Assembly: GCA_900553675.1 (NCBI GenBank)
Contig: USEH01000040.1
Location: 1 to 13,679 of the forward strand
From: an uncultured Ruminococcus sp.
GTDB lineage: Bacteria > Bacillota > Clostridia > Oscillospirales > Ruminococcaceae
Direction: 5' to 3'
Length of the DNA stretch: 13,679 bases
The notes under the pieces were generated by a model that was not told where the DNA came from, searched no databases, and saw only the letters and a program-made list of their open reading frames with translations. Positions 7,526 to 13,679 of this stretch are shown here, in pieces (within the stretch, counting starts at the first letter, position 1; each line of letters starts with the position of its first letter). Both the position numbers and the translations under genes were made by a program.

Positions 7526-8205
7526 TAATTGTTATCCTCCAAGCCAAAGTGCTTTGCCAGAACCGACAGCATTTCTTCTCGTGTGTCCGTATCAAAATCG
7601 GAACGGGTATAGGAAAAGAATCCTGTATGCTCCCAGTCGATCTCCACCGGAGGATGATATAACGCCCATGAATTAAAGTTTTTCAGAGCAGCCTCCGGAT
7701 CGGGGCATTTTTTAATCTCATTCATCATAAACTTTTTGTCCGGGTCGTCTCTATCAAAGAATCGTGTTGCACATATATCCGGTGGATCACATAGCAGTAT
7801 AGCAACATGATCATAGCTCGAAATCTTGCGCAATACATCGGGTGGAATATTGGTGTCTGCAATAACCTTCTTTCCGGATGCTGCCAGCTTTATCAGCTCC
7901 AAAATCTCAATTTCCACACATTCTCTGGAAACTTGATCTGTCCAGTTCCAATGCTCTTCCGGGGTCATATTCAACCATTCCTGCCAACCGCTCATGGTAT
8001 CAAAATAGCACAACCCGGGCTGCTTCCAACGGGAAAGTTTGTTTCGGGGAAATACATCATGAAAATTTTCTCCGCAATGAATCATATCGTATCGCTCGGC
8101 AAGCATTCTGACCATTGTGGACTTTCCCGCATAGCTATGCCCGTTTATAAAGTAAACATTTTGCAGATAGTGCTTTATTATATTATCGCTTATCTGTATT
8201 TTCAT
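7525..8205 (-). CDS. P-loop NTPase, small-molecule-kinase-like
   Basis: This 226-residue protein begins with a short strand leading into a Walker A loop, YFINGHSYAGKSTM (18-31; GHSYAGKST at 22-30). A Walker B-like strand, KKVIADTNIP (112-121, D117), follows, then HVAILLCDPP (133-142) and an Arg/Asp-rich region (CATRFFDRDDPDKK, 145-158) that may form a phosphate-binding lid. The layout matches shikimate-kinase- or AAA_33-like small kinases, so phosphorylation of a small molecule is plausible but the substrate is unknown. The frame extends 39 codons upstream inside proB. The ATG at 8205 is chosen because GGAG lies seven bases before it and the preceding residues are not domain-like. It starts 19 bases after proB and overlaps the next gene by one base (TAATG). 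Sampled G+C is 45% over 7801-7860. Confidence 0.72.
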   Translation of the reverse strand: MKIQISDNIIKHYLQNVYFINGHSYAGKSTMVRMLAERYDMIHCGENFHDVFPRNKLSRWKQPGLCYFDTMSGWQEWLNMTPEEHWNWTDQVSRECVEIEILELIKLAASGKKVIADTNIPPDVLRKISSYDHVAILLCDPPDICATRFFDRDDPDKKFMMNEIKKCPDPEAALKNFNSWALYHPPVEIDWEHTGFFSYTRSDFDTDTREEMLSVLAKHFGLEDNN

Positions 8206-8224
8206 TTTGTCTCCAATCTGAAGG

Positions 8225-9016
8225 TCAATCTTTCTTTCCCGAAAACAGCGTTCCGATTTCCTCACCGTCAAAAACGTCGTAAAGATTCTTGGGTCTGTCT
8301 CCGTTGATGATAAGCATATCAATGCCGTGGCTCATGGTTATTTCGGCGGCGTGTATCTTGGTTGCCATTCCGCCGGTGCCAAGCGATGTTCCGGCGTCGC
8401 CCGCAGCGGCTCTTATTTCGTCGGTGATAGCGTCAACTCTTGAAATAAGCTTGGCGTCCTTGTAAATCCGCGGATTTTTGTCGTACATACCGTCTATATC
8501 CGACATGATAATCAAAAGATCCGCTTTTATGAGATACGCCACCATTGCCGCCAGAGAGTCGTTTTCGCCGACCTCCAGCTCCAGCTCGTCTATAGCCACA
8601 ACGTCGTTTTCATTGACTATCGGTATAGCACCCTTTGAGAGTATCATTTCAAGCGAATTTTCAACGATGTCCTTTCTTTCGTCGGATAAAACGTATTTTG
8701 TCAAAAGCACCTGAGCGGCAATAATGCTGTATTCATTGAACAGCTTGTCATACATATTCATCAGCTCGCACTGACCAACCGCCGCGCAAGCCTGCTTTGT
8801 GGGAGTGTCCTTGGGTCGTTCCTTCAAGCCAAGCCTTGCCGCGCCCAAGCCTATAGCACCAGAGGAAACCAGTGCGATTTCATAGCCGGAGTTTTTTATG
8901 TCCGATATTACCTTAACCAGCTCCTCAACCAGCCTTATGTTAAGCTGACCCGAAGCGTGGGTGAGGGTAGAGGTTCCCACCTTTATAACAACTCTTTTTA
9001 TTCCGGATGTATTCAT
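8225..9016 (-). CDS. proB: Glutamate 5-kinase, short form lacking the PUA domain
   Basis: ProB phosphorylates glutamate to gamma-glutamyl phosphate, the first and usually feedback-inhibited step of proline synthesis. The 263 residues correspond to the amino acid kinase domain alone. Motifs are RVVIKVGTSTLT (8-19), LVSSGAIGLGA (49-59), GQCELM (81-86), PIVNENDVVA (132-141), ENDSLAAMVA (151-160), IIMSDIDGMYDKNP (169-182), and LGTGGMATKIHAA (212-224). The protein ends at IGTLFSGKKD, where longer enzymes continue into a C-terminal PUA domain of roughly 100 residues. There is no frameshift; the stop is clean and the next gene begins 19 bases on. AAAGGA ten bases upstream supports the ATG. It follows a hydroxyacid dehydrogenase gene by 33 bases. 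Function is secure; sensitivity to proline cannot be read. Confidence 0.95.
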   Translation of the reverse strand: MNTSGIKRVVIKVGTSTLTHASGQLNIRLVEELVKVISDIKNSGYEIALVSSGAIGLGAARLGLKERPKDTPTKQACAAVGQCELMNMYDKLFNEYSIIAAQVLLTKYVLSDERKDIVENSLEMILSKGAIPIVNENDVVAIDELELEVGENDSLAAMVAYLIKADLLIIMSDIDGMYDKNPRIYKDAKLISRVDAITDEIRAAAGDAGTSLGTGGMATKIHAAEITMSHGIDMLIINGDRPKNLYDVFDGEEIGTLFSGKKD

Positions 9017-9049
9017 TGCAATATAATCCTTTCAAGCGGTTTTCAGCCG

Positions 9050-10006
9050 TCACCGTGCGACATTGTTGATAGGCTTGCCACTGATGAACTCCGAAACATT
9101 CTCCCTAACCAGCCCGATAAGCCTCTGTCTTGTTTCAAGAGGAGCCCAAGCTATGTGCGGGGTGAAATAACAGTTCTTAGCATTCCTTAAAGGACAATCC
9201 ATATCCATAGGTTCTTTTGTAAGCACGTCCACTCCGGCAGCCGCAATCATGCCGCTGTTTAAAGCATCTGCAAGGTCGCGTTCGTTTATAACCCCGCCGC
9301 GCGAGGTATTTATGAGTATAGCACTCTTTTTCATCAGCGAAAGGGTAGAAGCGTTAATAAGCTCTTTCGTGCCGTCGTTTAAGGGACAGTGCAGAGTAAC
9401 TATATCCGACTCCCTCAAAAGTTTCTCCAAAGAGCATACCTTAATCCCCGAATCGTCCTTGGGATATGTCCTTGTGCAAACAAGCACCTTCATATTAAAT
9501 GCTTCGGCAATCCTTTTAACTGCTCTGCCAATAGAGCCATATCCAATAATTCCTATAGTTTTACCTGCAAGCTCAAACAACGGTATGTTGAAATAGGAGA
9601 ACAGCTTTGAGTAGCACCAGTCGCCGTCCTTCACCGTTTTATCATAAGCCGCAACGCTTGAATAGTAGTGAAGTATCAATGCAAATGTGTGCTGAGCAAC
9701 CGAATCGGTGGAGTATCCCGGAACGTTTGAAACAACTATTCCGCGCTCCTTTGCGGCTTCAATGTCGACGTTGTTGTAACCGGTCGCAAAAACGCCGATA
9801 AACCTTATCTGCGGACACTTCTCCATAACCAAGCGCGTTATTCTGCACTTGTTCGTCAGAACTATAGTAGCGTCTCCAATCCGCGAAATTATGTTTTCAT
9901 CATCTGAAAAGCCGTATACCTTGGTTTCTGCCAGCGATGTTATGCTTTCAAGTGAAACGTCTCCTCCGGTAACGGTGTCTGCGTCTAAAATAACTGCCTT
10001 TATCAT
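9050..10006 (-). CDS. D-isomer-specific 2-hydroxyacid dehydrogenase (glycerate dehydrogenase-like)
   Basis: Members of this family reduce 2-oxoacids to D-2-hydroxyacids with NAD(P)H. The 318-residue sequence has the full two-domain layout: VFATGYNNVDIEAAKERGI (72-90), the Rossmann GIIGYGSIGR (152-161, GxGxxG at 155-160), HCPLNDGTK (206-214), and the catalytic triad Arg in NTSRGGVINE (R236), Glu in TKEP (E265), His in TPHIAW (H284). SVAQHTFALIL (102-112) and the overall spacing resemble hydroxypyruvate reductase/glycerate dehydrogenase, but substrate choice in this family is hard to read from sequence. GAGG eight bases before the ATG supports the start. It lies 28 bases after the small membrane-protein gene and 33 before proB. 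No obvious link to proline synthesis is known, so its place here may be incidental. Confidence 0.9.
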   Translation of the reverse strand: MIKAVILDADTVTGGDVSLESITSLAETKVYGFSDDENIISRIGDATIVLTNKCRITRLVMEKCPQIRFIGVFATGYNNVDIEAAKERGIVVSNVPGYSTDSVAQHTFALILHYYSSVAAYDKTVKDGDWCYSKLFSYFNIPLFELAGKTIGIIGYGSIGRAVKRIAEAFNMKVLVCTRTYPKDDSGIKVCSLEKLLRESDIVTLHCPLNDGTKELINASTLSLMKKSAILINTSRGGVINERDLADALNSGMIAAAGVDVLTKEPMDMDCPLRNAKNCYFTPHIAWAPLETRQRLIGLVRENVSEFISGKPINNVAR

Positions 10007-10034
10007 TTGTCTGTAACCTCAATAACCGCCCCGG

Positions 10035-10490
10035 TCATCTGTCTATATCCTCACTGTCAAACGCCTGCGATATCATGTCTGTTCCCGAGTCGGGCGCAAG
10101 CTTCGAGCGTTCAGCCTTAACAGCTTTTGCAACGTCGTCAAGGTTGTCTTCTTCAGCAGTATCGCCGGCGGCTTTCTCAGCAGCAGCCTCGGCAGCCTTT
10201 TTTGCTCTGAGAGCCTTTTGCTCCTTCAGGTATTCCCAGAATATCAGAGTAAGCAGTATAAGCTCAAATACGCCGATAACAATCGCAGTTCTTTCGTCTC
10301 CGTAAAACTGCAATATAAGAATCATATCAAAAGCCACCATCCAAAGGATGTCCTTTACCTTGTGGTATCTTAAATAAAGCAGAATAAATATAACGCTCAC
10401 CGCCAGACAGAGAACAATATGAAAATTCAGCGGCAGGGGGGCAAATCTTTTCTGCAAGCCCATATTAAAGCTAAATAAAAGCGTGGTCAT
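10035..10490 (-). CDS. Small three-helix membrane protein, unknown function
   Basis: I do not recognise this 151-residue protein. It has three predicted transmembrane helices (about 22-41, 46-63 and 69-87), with short positively charged connections (YLRYHKVKD). A polar C-terminal tail follows: a Lys/Ala-rich, probably coiled helix (LKEQKALRAKKAAEAAAEKAA) and an acidic end finishing DSEDIDR. The tail is expected to be cytosolic. The frame is open another 29 codons upstream, but the ATG at 10490 has a perfect GGAGG eight bases before it, and the longer version would overlap the promoter. It is the first gene of the seven-gene unit, downstream of the promoter at 10529-10557. No motif suggests transport or catalysis. 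Confidence 0.78.
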   Translation of the reverse strand: MTTLLFSFNMGLQKRFAPLPLNFHIVLCLAVSVIFILLYLRYHKVKDILWMVAFDMILILQFYGDERTAIVIGVFELILLTLIFWEYLKEQKALRAKKAAEAAAEKAAGDTAEEDNLDDVAKAVKAERSKLAPDSGTDMISQAFDSEDIDR

Positions 10491-10528
10491 AGCCAAGACC
10501 TCCAAAAAATAAAGATAAATAATAAAAT

Positions 10529-10557
10529 AGTATATCATATTCAAGCACAAATTGCAA
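10529..10557 (-). promoter_or_regulatory. Vegetative-type promoter of the proBA-containing operon
   Basis: On the minus strand, TTGCAA (10552-10557) and TATACT (10529-10534) are separated by exactly 17 bases. The matches to the sigma-A consensus are four of six and five of six. The first start codon (10490) lies about 38 bases downstream of the -10 box, leaving a short leader. No other equally good promoter was found within the next seven minus-strand genes. Confidence 0.7.
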
Positions 10558-10594
10558 GTTCTATTATCATACAACAATATATTTTCCGAAACTA

Positions 10595-10623
10595 TTTACT
10601 TTTCCGATAAATCGTGATATTAT
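10595..10623 (+). promoter_or_regulatory. Vegetative-type promoter of the ABC ATPase gene
   Basis: TTTACT (10595-10600) and TATTAT (10618-10623) are separated by 17 bases and match the sigma-A consensus at four and five of six positions. The ATPase start codon is 57 bases after the -10 box. The site is divergent from the minus-strand promoter at 10529-10557, with 37 bases between them, so a single regulator could in principle affect both. Confidence 0.65.
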
Positions 10624-10680
10624 TTATAGGATAATTCTAAGGCAGGGCGTGTTCAGCCTGTTTGAAAGGAATGTTCATAA

Positions 10681-11781
10681 ATGAAGGTAACGCTAAAGAA
10701 TCTGACAAAGATATTCCCGGGCAGGGGCAAAAAATCCAAGGATCAAGTGGTGGCTGTTAACGATTTCAATTTTGAAATACCCGACGGTAAGCTTGTAGGT
10801 CTGCTAGGACCGTCGGGCTGCGGAAAAAGCACCACTCTTTATATGATATGCGGTCTTGAAAAGCCCACAAGCGGTCAGATTTTCTTCGGGGAGGACGACG
10901 TCACCGCTATGCCCGCCGAGGATAGAGGAGTAGGACTTGTCTTCCAGAACTACGCTTTGTACCCGCATATGACGGTTAAGCAGAATATAATGTTCCCGCT
11001 GGGCAACCTTAAGGGCGAAGCAAAGCTTTCCAAGGAAGAAATGGAAAGCCGCGCCTTAAAAGCTGCCGGTCTTGTTCAGATAGACGGTCTTATGGAGCGC
11101 AAGCCCAGCGAGCTTTCGGGCGGTCAGCAGCAAAGAGTGGCAATAGCCCGTGCGCTTGTAAAAATGCCAAGAGTGCTTTTGCTGGACGAACCGCTTTCCA
11201 ATCTCGACGCCCGCCTGCGCTTGCAGACCCGTGAGGAGATAAGAAGAATCCAGCGCGAAACCAAGATAACAACTGTCTTTGTAACTCACGATCAGGAAGA
11301 AGCAATGAGCATTTCCGATATTATCGTGGTTATGAAGCAGGGAACAGTCCAGCAGATAGACAAGCCGCAGACGGTATACGACGACCCGATAAACCTGTTT
11401 GTAGCAAAGTTTTTGGGGACTCCTGCAATAAACGTTTTCCACGGTGAAGTAAAGGAGCAGAAGCTTTACATAGGCGGCAAAAAGGTGCTTGACGTTAAAA
11501 ACGCAAGGGATGGCAAGGTGTATGTAGGCATACGTCCCGAAGGCTTTATCCTTAATGCAAACGGCGCACTTGAATGCAATTTCACAGAGGTCAGCGTTAT
11601 GGGAAGGGATATAAGCGTTGTTTCAAAGCATCCCGAATGTGAAAACGACGTTGTCCGTTCGATAATCAGCTCGGAAAACAAGGTCGATACCGAAGCAGAT
11701 ACCGTCCGCTTCGATTTAAAACCCGCAAAGGTATTCCTGTTCGATAAAAATACCGAAGAAAGGGTCAGGTTTGAATATTAA
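10681..11781 (+). CDS. Sugar ABC transporter ATP-binding protein, MalK/MsmX family
   Basis: This protein powers import through a sugar ABC transporter from the cytosolic face. The 366 residues hold a complete ATPase domain: Walker A GPSGCGKST (43-51), Q-loop Q89 in VFQNYALYPHMTV, signature LSGGQQQR (145-152), Walker B VLLLDEP (165-171), D-loop SNLDARLR, and switch histidine H203 in VTHDQEEAMS. A C-terminal TOBE/regulatory region (about 235-366) contains GIRPEGF, typical of MalK and UgpC. GAAAGGA before the ATG fits the start. No permease or substrate-binding protein lies beside it, and it has its own promoter and terminator. This is the arrangement of shared ATPases such as MsmX of Bacillus and MsmK of streptococci, which serve several sugar transporters. 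Sharing is inferred from context, not shown. Confidence 0.92.
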   Translation: MKVTLKNLTKIFPGRGKKSKDQVVAVNDFNFEIPDGKLVGLLGPSGCGKSTTLYMICGLEKPTSGQIFFGEDDVTAMPAEDRGVGLVFQNYALYPHMTVKQNIMFPLGNLKGEAKLSKEEMESRALKAAGLVQIDGLMERKPSELSGGQQQRVAIARALVKMPRVLLLDEPLSNLDARLRLQTREEIRRIQRETKITTVFVTHDQEEAMSISDIIVVMKQGTVQQIDKPQTVYDDPINLFVAKFLGTPAINVFHGEVKEQKLYIGGKKVLDVKNARDGKVYVGIRPEGFILNANGALECNFTEVSVMGRDISVVSKHPECENDVVRSIISSENKVDTEADTVRFDLKPAKVFLFDKNTEERVRFEY

Positions 11782-11817
11782 TAGCCCAAGGTAAGGGTAA
11801 GGTTTGATTATAAAAGT

Positions 11818-11870
11818 ATCCGGCTGAAATCAGAAAGCTCCGATTTCAGCCGGATTTTTGTACTTTTATT
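11818..11870 (+). terminator. Strong intrinsic terminator between convergent ABC ATPase and galT genes
   Basis: A perfect 14-base stem, ATCCGGCTGAAATC (11818-11831) with GATTTCAGCCGGAT (11842-11855), has a 10-base loop and is followed on the plus strand by TTTTTGTACTTTTATTTT. An outer AAAAGTA/TACTTTT pair can extend the stem. On the minus strand the downstream sequence (ACTTTTATAATC) is moderately T-rich, so it probably also ends galT, whose stop codon at 11866-11868 sits inside the plus-strand T tract. Confidence 0.92.
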
Positions 11871-13365
11871 TTCCGCCTATGCAGTCGATAAATCTTGAAA
11901 ACGCCGCCGCACCTTCATTGTCTCTCTTGAATACACCGCAGTCGCACAGAACCTGTTCAAACACTCTGCCAAGCTCAAGCTTGATTATCTCATCGGCATT
12001 ATCCGAAGAAAATTCAGGATGCCGCTTTAATACCTCGTCTGCCCACGCCGCATGAGCCGCAAGCGAAGGCTCCTTGCTTACATCCTCTCTGGCGATGAGC
12101 CTATCTTTCAGCAGCGTCATTTCCTTTTGAAGTCTTGCCGGCAATACCGCAAGTCCCATTACCTCAATAAGTCCGATATTTTCCTTTTTGATGTGATGAA
12201 GCGAGGGATTGGGATGGAAAATTCCCAGCGGTCTTTCATCGGTGGTGCGATTGTTCCTGAGAACAAGGTCGCATTCATATTTTTCGCCGGACATTCTTGC
12301 AATCGGCGTGATGGTGTTGTGCGGAACTCCGTCGGTCTGCGAAAGTATACCAACGCTTTCGTCGCTGTAGCCTCTCCAAACGTCTAAAATGTGAGCACAG
12401 GCATTGGCAAGCTCAATCTTATCATCGCTTCTCAGTCTGATAACCGACATCGGCCACTTAACAATTCCCGCCGAAACATTGGGGAATTGCGCAAGTACAA
12501 ATTTCTTTTCGACAGTCGCCTTTTCCATCGCAAAAACATATCTTCCGCCTTGGAAATGCTCGTGAGTTAATATAGAGCCGCCGACAATCGGAAGATCGGC
12601 ATTCGAGCCGAAGAAGTAGTGCGGAAGCTGGGTTATTGCGTCAAACAGCTTCATAAAAGCTGAGCGGTTTATTACCATAGGTGTATGAAGCCTGTTAAAC
12701 AGTATGCAATGCTCGTTGTAATAGCCGTATGGCGAATACTGAAGCTGCCACTGTTCGCCGTTAAGAGTCATTTCGACAGGACGCAGATTCTGTCTTGCCG
12801 GATGGGAAAGACTTCCGGCAAAGCCCGCGTTTTCGGAGCAGAGCTGGCACTGAGGATATTTTACCTCATTGCTTGTGCGCGCCGCGGCAATATCGCGAGG
12901 GTCTTTTTCCGGCTTTGAAAGATTTATGGTAACGTCCAGATCGCCGTACTCGCTTTTGTAGACCCATTTTAAGTCCTTAGCAATGCGCCCCGCACGGACA
13001 TAGTTAAGCTGCTTGCTGAAATCGTAATACCAATCAGTTGCAGCAGCGGGGGACTGGGCGTATTTTTCGCGAAAGACCCTGTTTACCTCGCGAGGCATGG
13101 GGGTAAGCGCACCCATAATTTTGGTATCGAAAAGGTCGCGGCTGGCGTTGGTGTTCTGAATGACGCCTCTTTGCGCGGCGTCGTCTACCATGTCGTTGAG
13201 AATATCGTCGATTTTTCTTGGTGAGGCGCACTCTGCGTCCTCCCAAGCATTAATCTGCATTATGTCCATCAGATTGTTTCGGACGACGTATTCGTCCTCC
13301 TTTTCTATAAGATGGCAGTTAATGCCGTACTCGATAAGCTCGCTTATGAGCAAAGCAGTATTCAT
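11866..13365 (-). CDS. galT: Galactose-1-phosphate uridylyltransferase, class II
   Basis: GalT exchanges UMP between UDP-glucose and galactose 1-phosphate, the central step of the Leloir pathway, in the cytosol. The 499-residue length is that of the class II enzymes of Firmicutes, clearly longer than class I (about 350). The class II signature DLPIVGGSILTHEHFQGG (257-274) is present, with H268 and H270 in the histidine pair region that forms the uridylyl intermediate. CQLCSENAGFAG (173-184) and YYNEHCILF (215-223) are also family-typical. An in-frame GTG at 13374 would lie one base after the GAGGG ribosome-binding site. The ATG at 13365 has that GAGGG ten bases upstream and is preferred. No galK or galE is adjacent. 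A strong promoter overlapped by an inverted repeat lies just upstream, suggesting sugar-dependent control. Confidence 0.95.
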   Translation of the reverse strand: MNTALLISELIEYGINCHLIEKEDEYVVRNNLMDIMQINAWEDAECASPRKIDDILNDMVDDAAQRGVIQNTNASRDLFDTKIMGALTPMPREVNRVFREKYAQSPAAATDWYYDFSKQLNYVRAGRIAKDLKWVYKSEYGDLDVTINLSKPEKDPRDIAAARTSNEVKYPQCQLCSENAGFAGSLSHPARQNLRPVEMTLNGEQWQLQYSPYGYYNEHCILFNRLHTPMVINRSAFMKLFDAITQLPHYFFGSNADLPIVGGSILTHEHFQGGRYVFAMEKATVEKKFVLAQFPNVSAGIVKWPMSVIRLRSDDKIELANACAHILDVWRGYSDESVGILSQTDGVPHNTITPIARMSGEKYECDLVLRNNRTTDERPLGIFHPNPSLHHIKKENIGLIEVMGLAVLPARLQKEMTLLKDRLIAREDVSKEPSLAAHAAWADEVLKRHPEFSSDNADEIIKLELGRVFEQVLCDCGVFKRDNEGAAAFSRFIDCIGGK

Positions 13366-13407
13366 TATAATCACGCCCTCATTTCATATTTTTATATGAT
13401 AACATCA

Positions 13408-13436
13408 ATTATATGCCAAAATACTGAAAATGTAAA
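13408..13436 (-). promoter_or_regulatory. Near-consensus promoter of galT
   Basis: On the minus strand, TTTACA (13431-13436) and TATAAT (13408-13413) are separated by 17 bases, matching the sigma-A consensus at 11 of 12 positions. The galT start at 13365 lies 42 bases downstream of the -10 box. An inverted repeat (13418-13443) covers the -35 box and spacer. Confidence 0.82.
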
Positions 13437-13443
13437 GTATTTT
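13418..13443. repeat. Inverted repeat over the galT promoter (candidate operator)
   Basis: AAAATACT (13418-13425) and AGTATTTT (13436-13443) form a perfect 8-base inverted repeat around a 10-base centre. It overlaps the galT -35 box and the promoter spacer, where a bound repressor would block RNA polymerase. It is the only such palindrome I see at this promoter. The regulator is not identified; the site lacks the CG centre typical of LacI/GalR operators. It could instead be a weak hairpin ending the upstream gene's transcript. Confidence 0.45.
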
Positions 13444-13485
13444 CACGCATAAACTTTTGAAACGACATTACTATATGGCTTTAAT

Positions 13486-13533
13486 ATTACTGTACCTTTA
13501 TGCATAATGTATATATAAATTACTGTACCTTTA
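13486..13533. repeat. 15-base direct repeat overlapping the stop of the edge gene
   Basis: ATTACTGTACCTTTA occurs at 13486-13500 and again at 13519-13533, a period of 33 bases. On the minus strand the upstream copy spells the last codons and stop of the Fe-S protein, and the second copy lies in its 3' untranslated region. It may be a trace of a short tandem duplication. Confidence 0.7.
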
Positions 13534-13679
13534 CTTCGCCGGCAAGTACCTTCTTGTAGTCCTCATAGTTGGCTTTAAGCAGAGCGGGGGTGTCAAGCTC
13601 GTAGGGGCATTTTGACTTGCATCGACCGCAGTTAATGCAGTTCTCAATCTTTTTCATGTTCTCCTGCCACTGCTCTGAA
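13520..13679 (-). CDS. C-terminal end of a 4Fe-4S protein, probably an aldo/keto reductase
   Basis: Only the last 52 codons are in the window; the gene enters from the right edge. The visible peptide has a ferredoxin-type cluster motif, C14-I-N-C17-G-R-C20-K-S-K-C24-P (CxxCxxCxxxCP), then [24 protein letters not shown] to the stop at 13520-13522. A single cluster motif close to the C-terminus followed by a helix of the type [13 protein letters not shown] is characteristic of the clostridial aldo/keto reductases that carry a C-terminal 4Fe-4S domain. That is the preferred call. Other oxidoreductases with a terminal ferredoxin domain cannot be excluded from this fragment. It lies 154 bases upstream of galT on the same strand, but galT has its own promoter. 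Confidence 0.6.
   Translation of the reverse strand, partial: SEQWQENMKKIENCINCGRCKSKCPYELDTPALLKANYEDYKKVLAGEVKVQ

Noticed and set aside
8206..8322. 39-residue N-terminal extension of the P-loop protein, overlapping proB
   Set aside because: It would read through the end of proB in another frame and is not domain-like; GGAG sits correctly before the ATG at 8205.
10491..10577. 29-residue extension of the small membrane protein
   Set aside because: It overlaps a good promoter with 17-base spacing, and GGAGG lies eight bases before the ATG at 10490.
13366..13374. GTG start for galT at 13374
   Set aside because: GAGGG would be only one base from the GTG, too close to serve as a ribosome-binding site; spacing fits the ATG at 13365.
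1..13679. CRISPR array, tRNA, rRNA, insertion sequence or phage genes
   Set aside because: Inspection of both strands showed no spaced repeat array, no transposase motifs or terminal inverted repeats, and no tRNA-like clover-leaf segments in the gaps.

Overview
The window looks like a chromosomal segment of a spore-forming, gut-type Clostridia (Firmicutes), perhaps Oscillospirales/Ruminococcaceae. This rests on a SpoIID sporulation gene, a class II GalT, strong AAAGGA/GGAGG ribosome-binding sites, vegetative -35/-10 promoters with 17-base spacers, and coding G+C near 50% with AT-rich gaps. The taxonomic guess is inference. No rRNA, tRNA, CRISPR array, transposase or phage gene was seen.

Left part, + strand (1-2922): a shikimate/aromatic amino acid operon, the end of tyrA (prephenate dehydrogenase), then aroB (3-dehydroquinate synthase), then aroA (EPSP synthase). 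tyrA and aroB overlap by 4 bases. A 306-base AT-rich gap follows, holding a symmetrical double inverted repeat and a candidate sporulation promoter. It leads into a SpoIID-like gene (3229-4263) whose usual catalytic glutamate appears to be alanine.

Middle part, - strand (10490 down to 4320): seven genes in one direction, apparently one transcription unit. It starts at a good promoter (10529-10557) and ends at a hairpin terminator (4274-4308). In order of transcription: a small three-helix membrane protein, a D-2-hydroxyacid dehydrogenase, proB (glutamate 5-kinase without PUA domain), a P-loop kinase-like protein, a zinc-dependent phospholipase C-like protein, proA (glutamate-5-semialdehyde dehydrogenase), and a single-pass membrane protein of unknown function. 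proB and proA catalyse the first two steps of proline synthesis and are normally adjacent. Here a tightly overlapping two-gene unit sits between them.

Right part: divergent from this unit is a stand-alone MalK/MsmX-type sugar-transporter ATPase (10681-11781) with its own promoter. It converges on a class II galT (11866-13365, - strand), and the two share a strong hairpin terminator. galT has a near-consensus promoter overlapped by an inverted repeat that may be an operator. At the right edge is the C-terminal end of a 4Fe-4S protein, probably an aldo/keto reductase.

Most of the window is ordinary housekeeping. I did not find a convincing new multi-gene system. The points most worth a second look are the SpoIID active-site substitutions, the two-gene unit inside proBA, and the phased palindrome upstream of spoIID.
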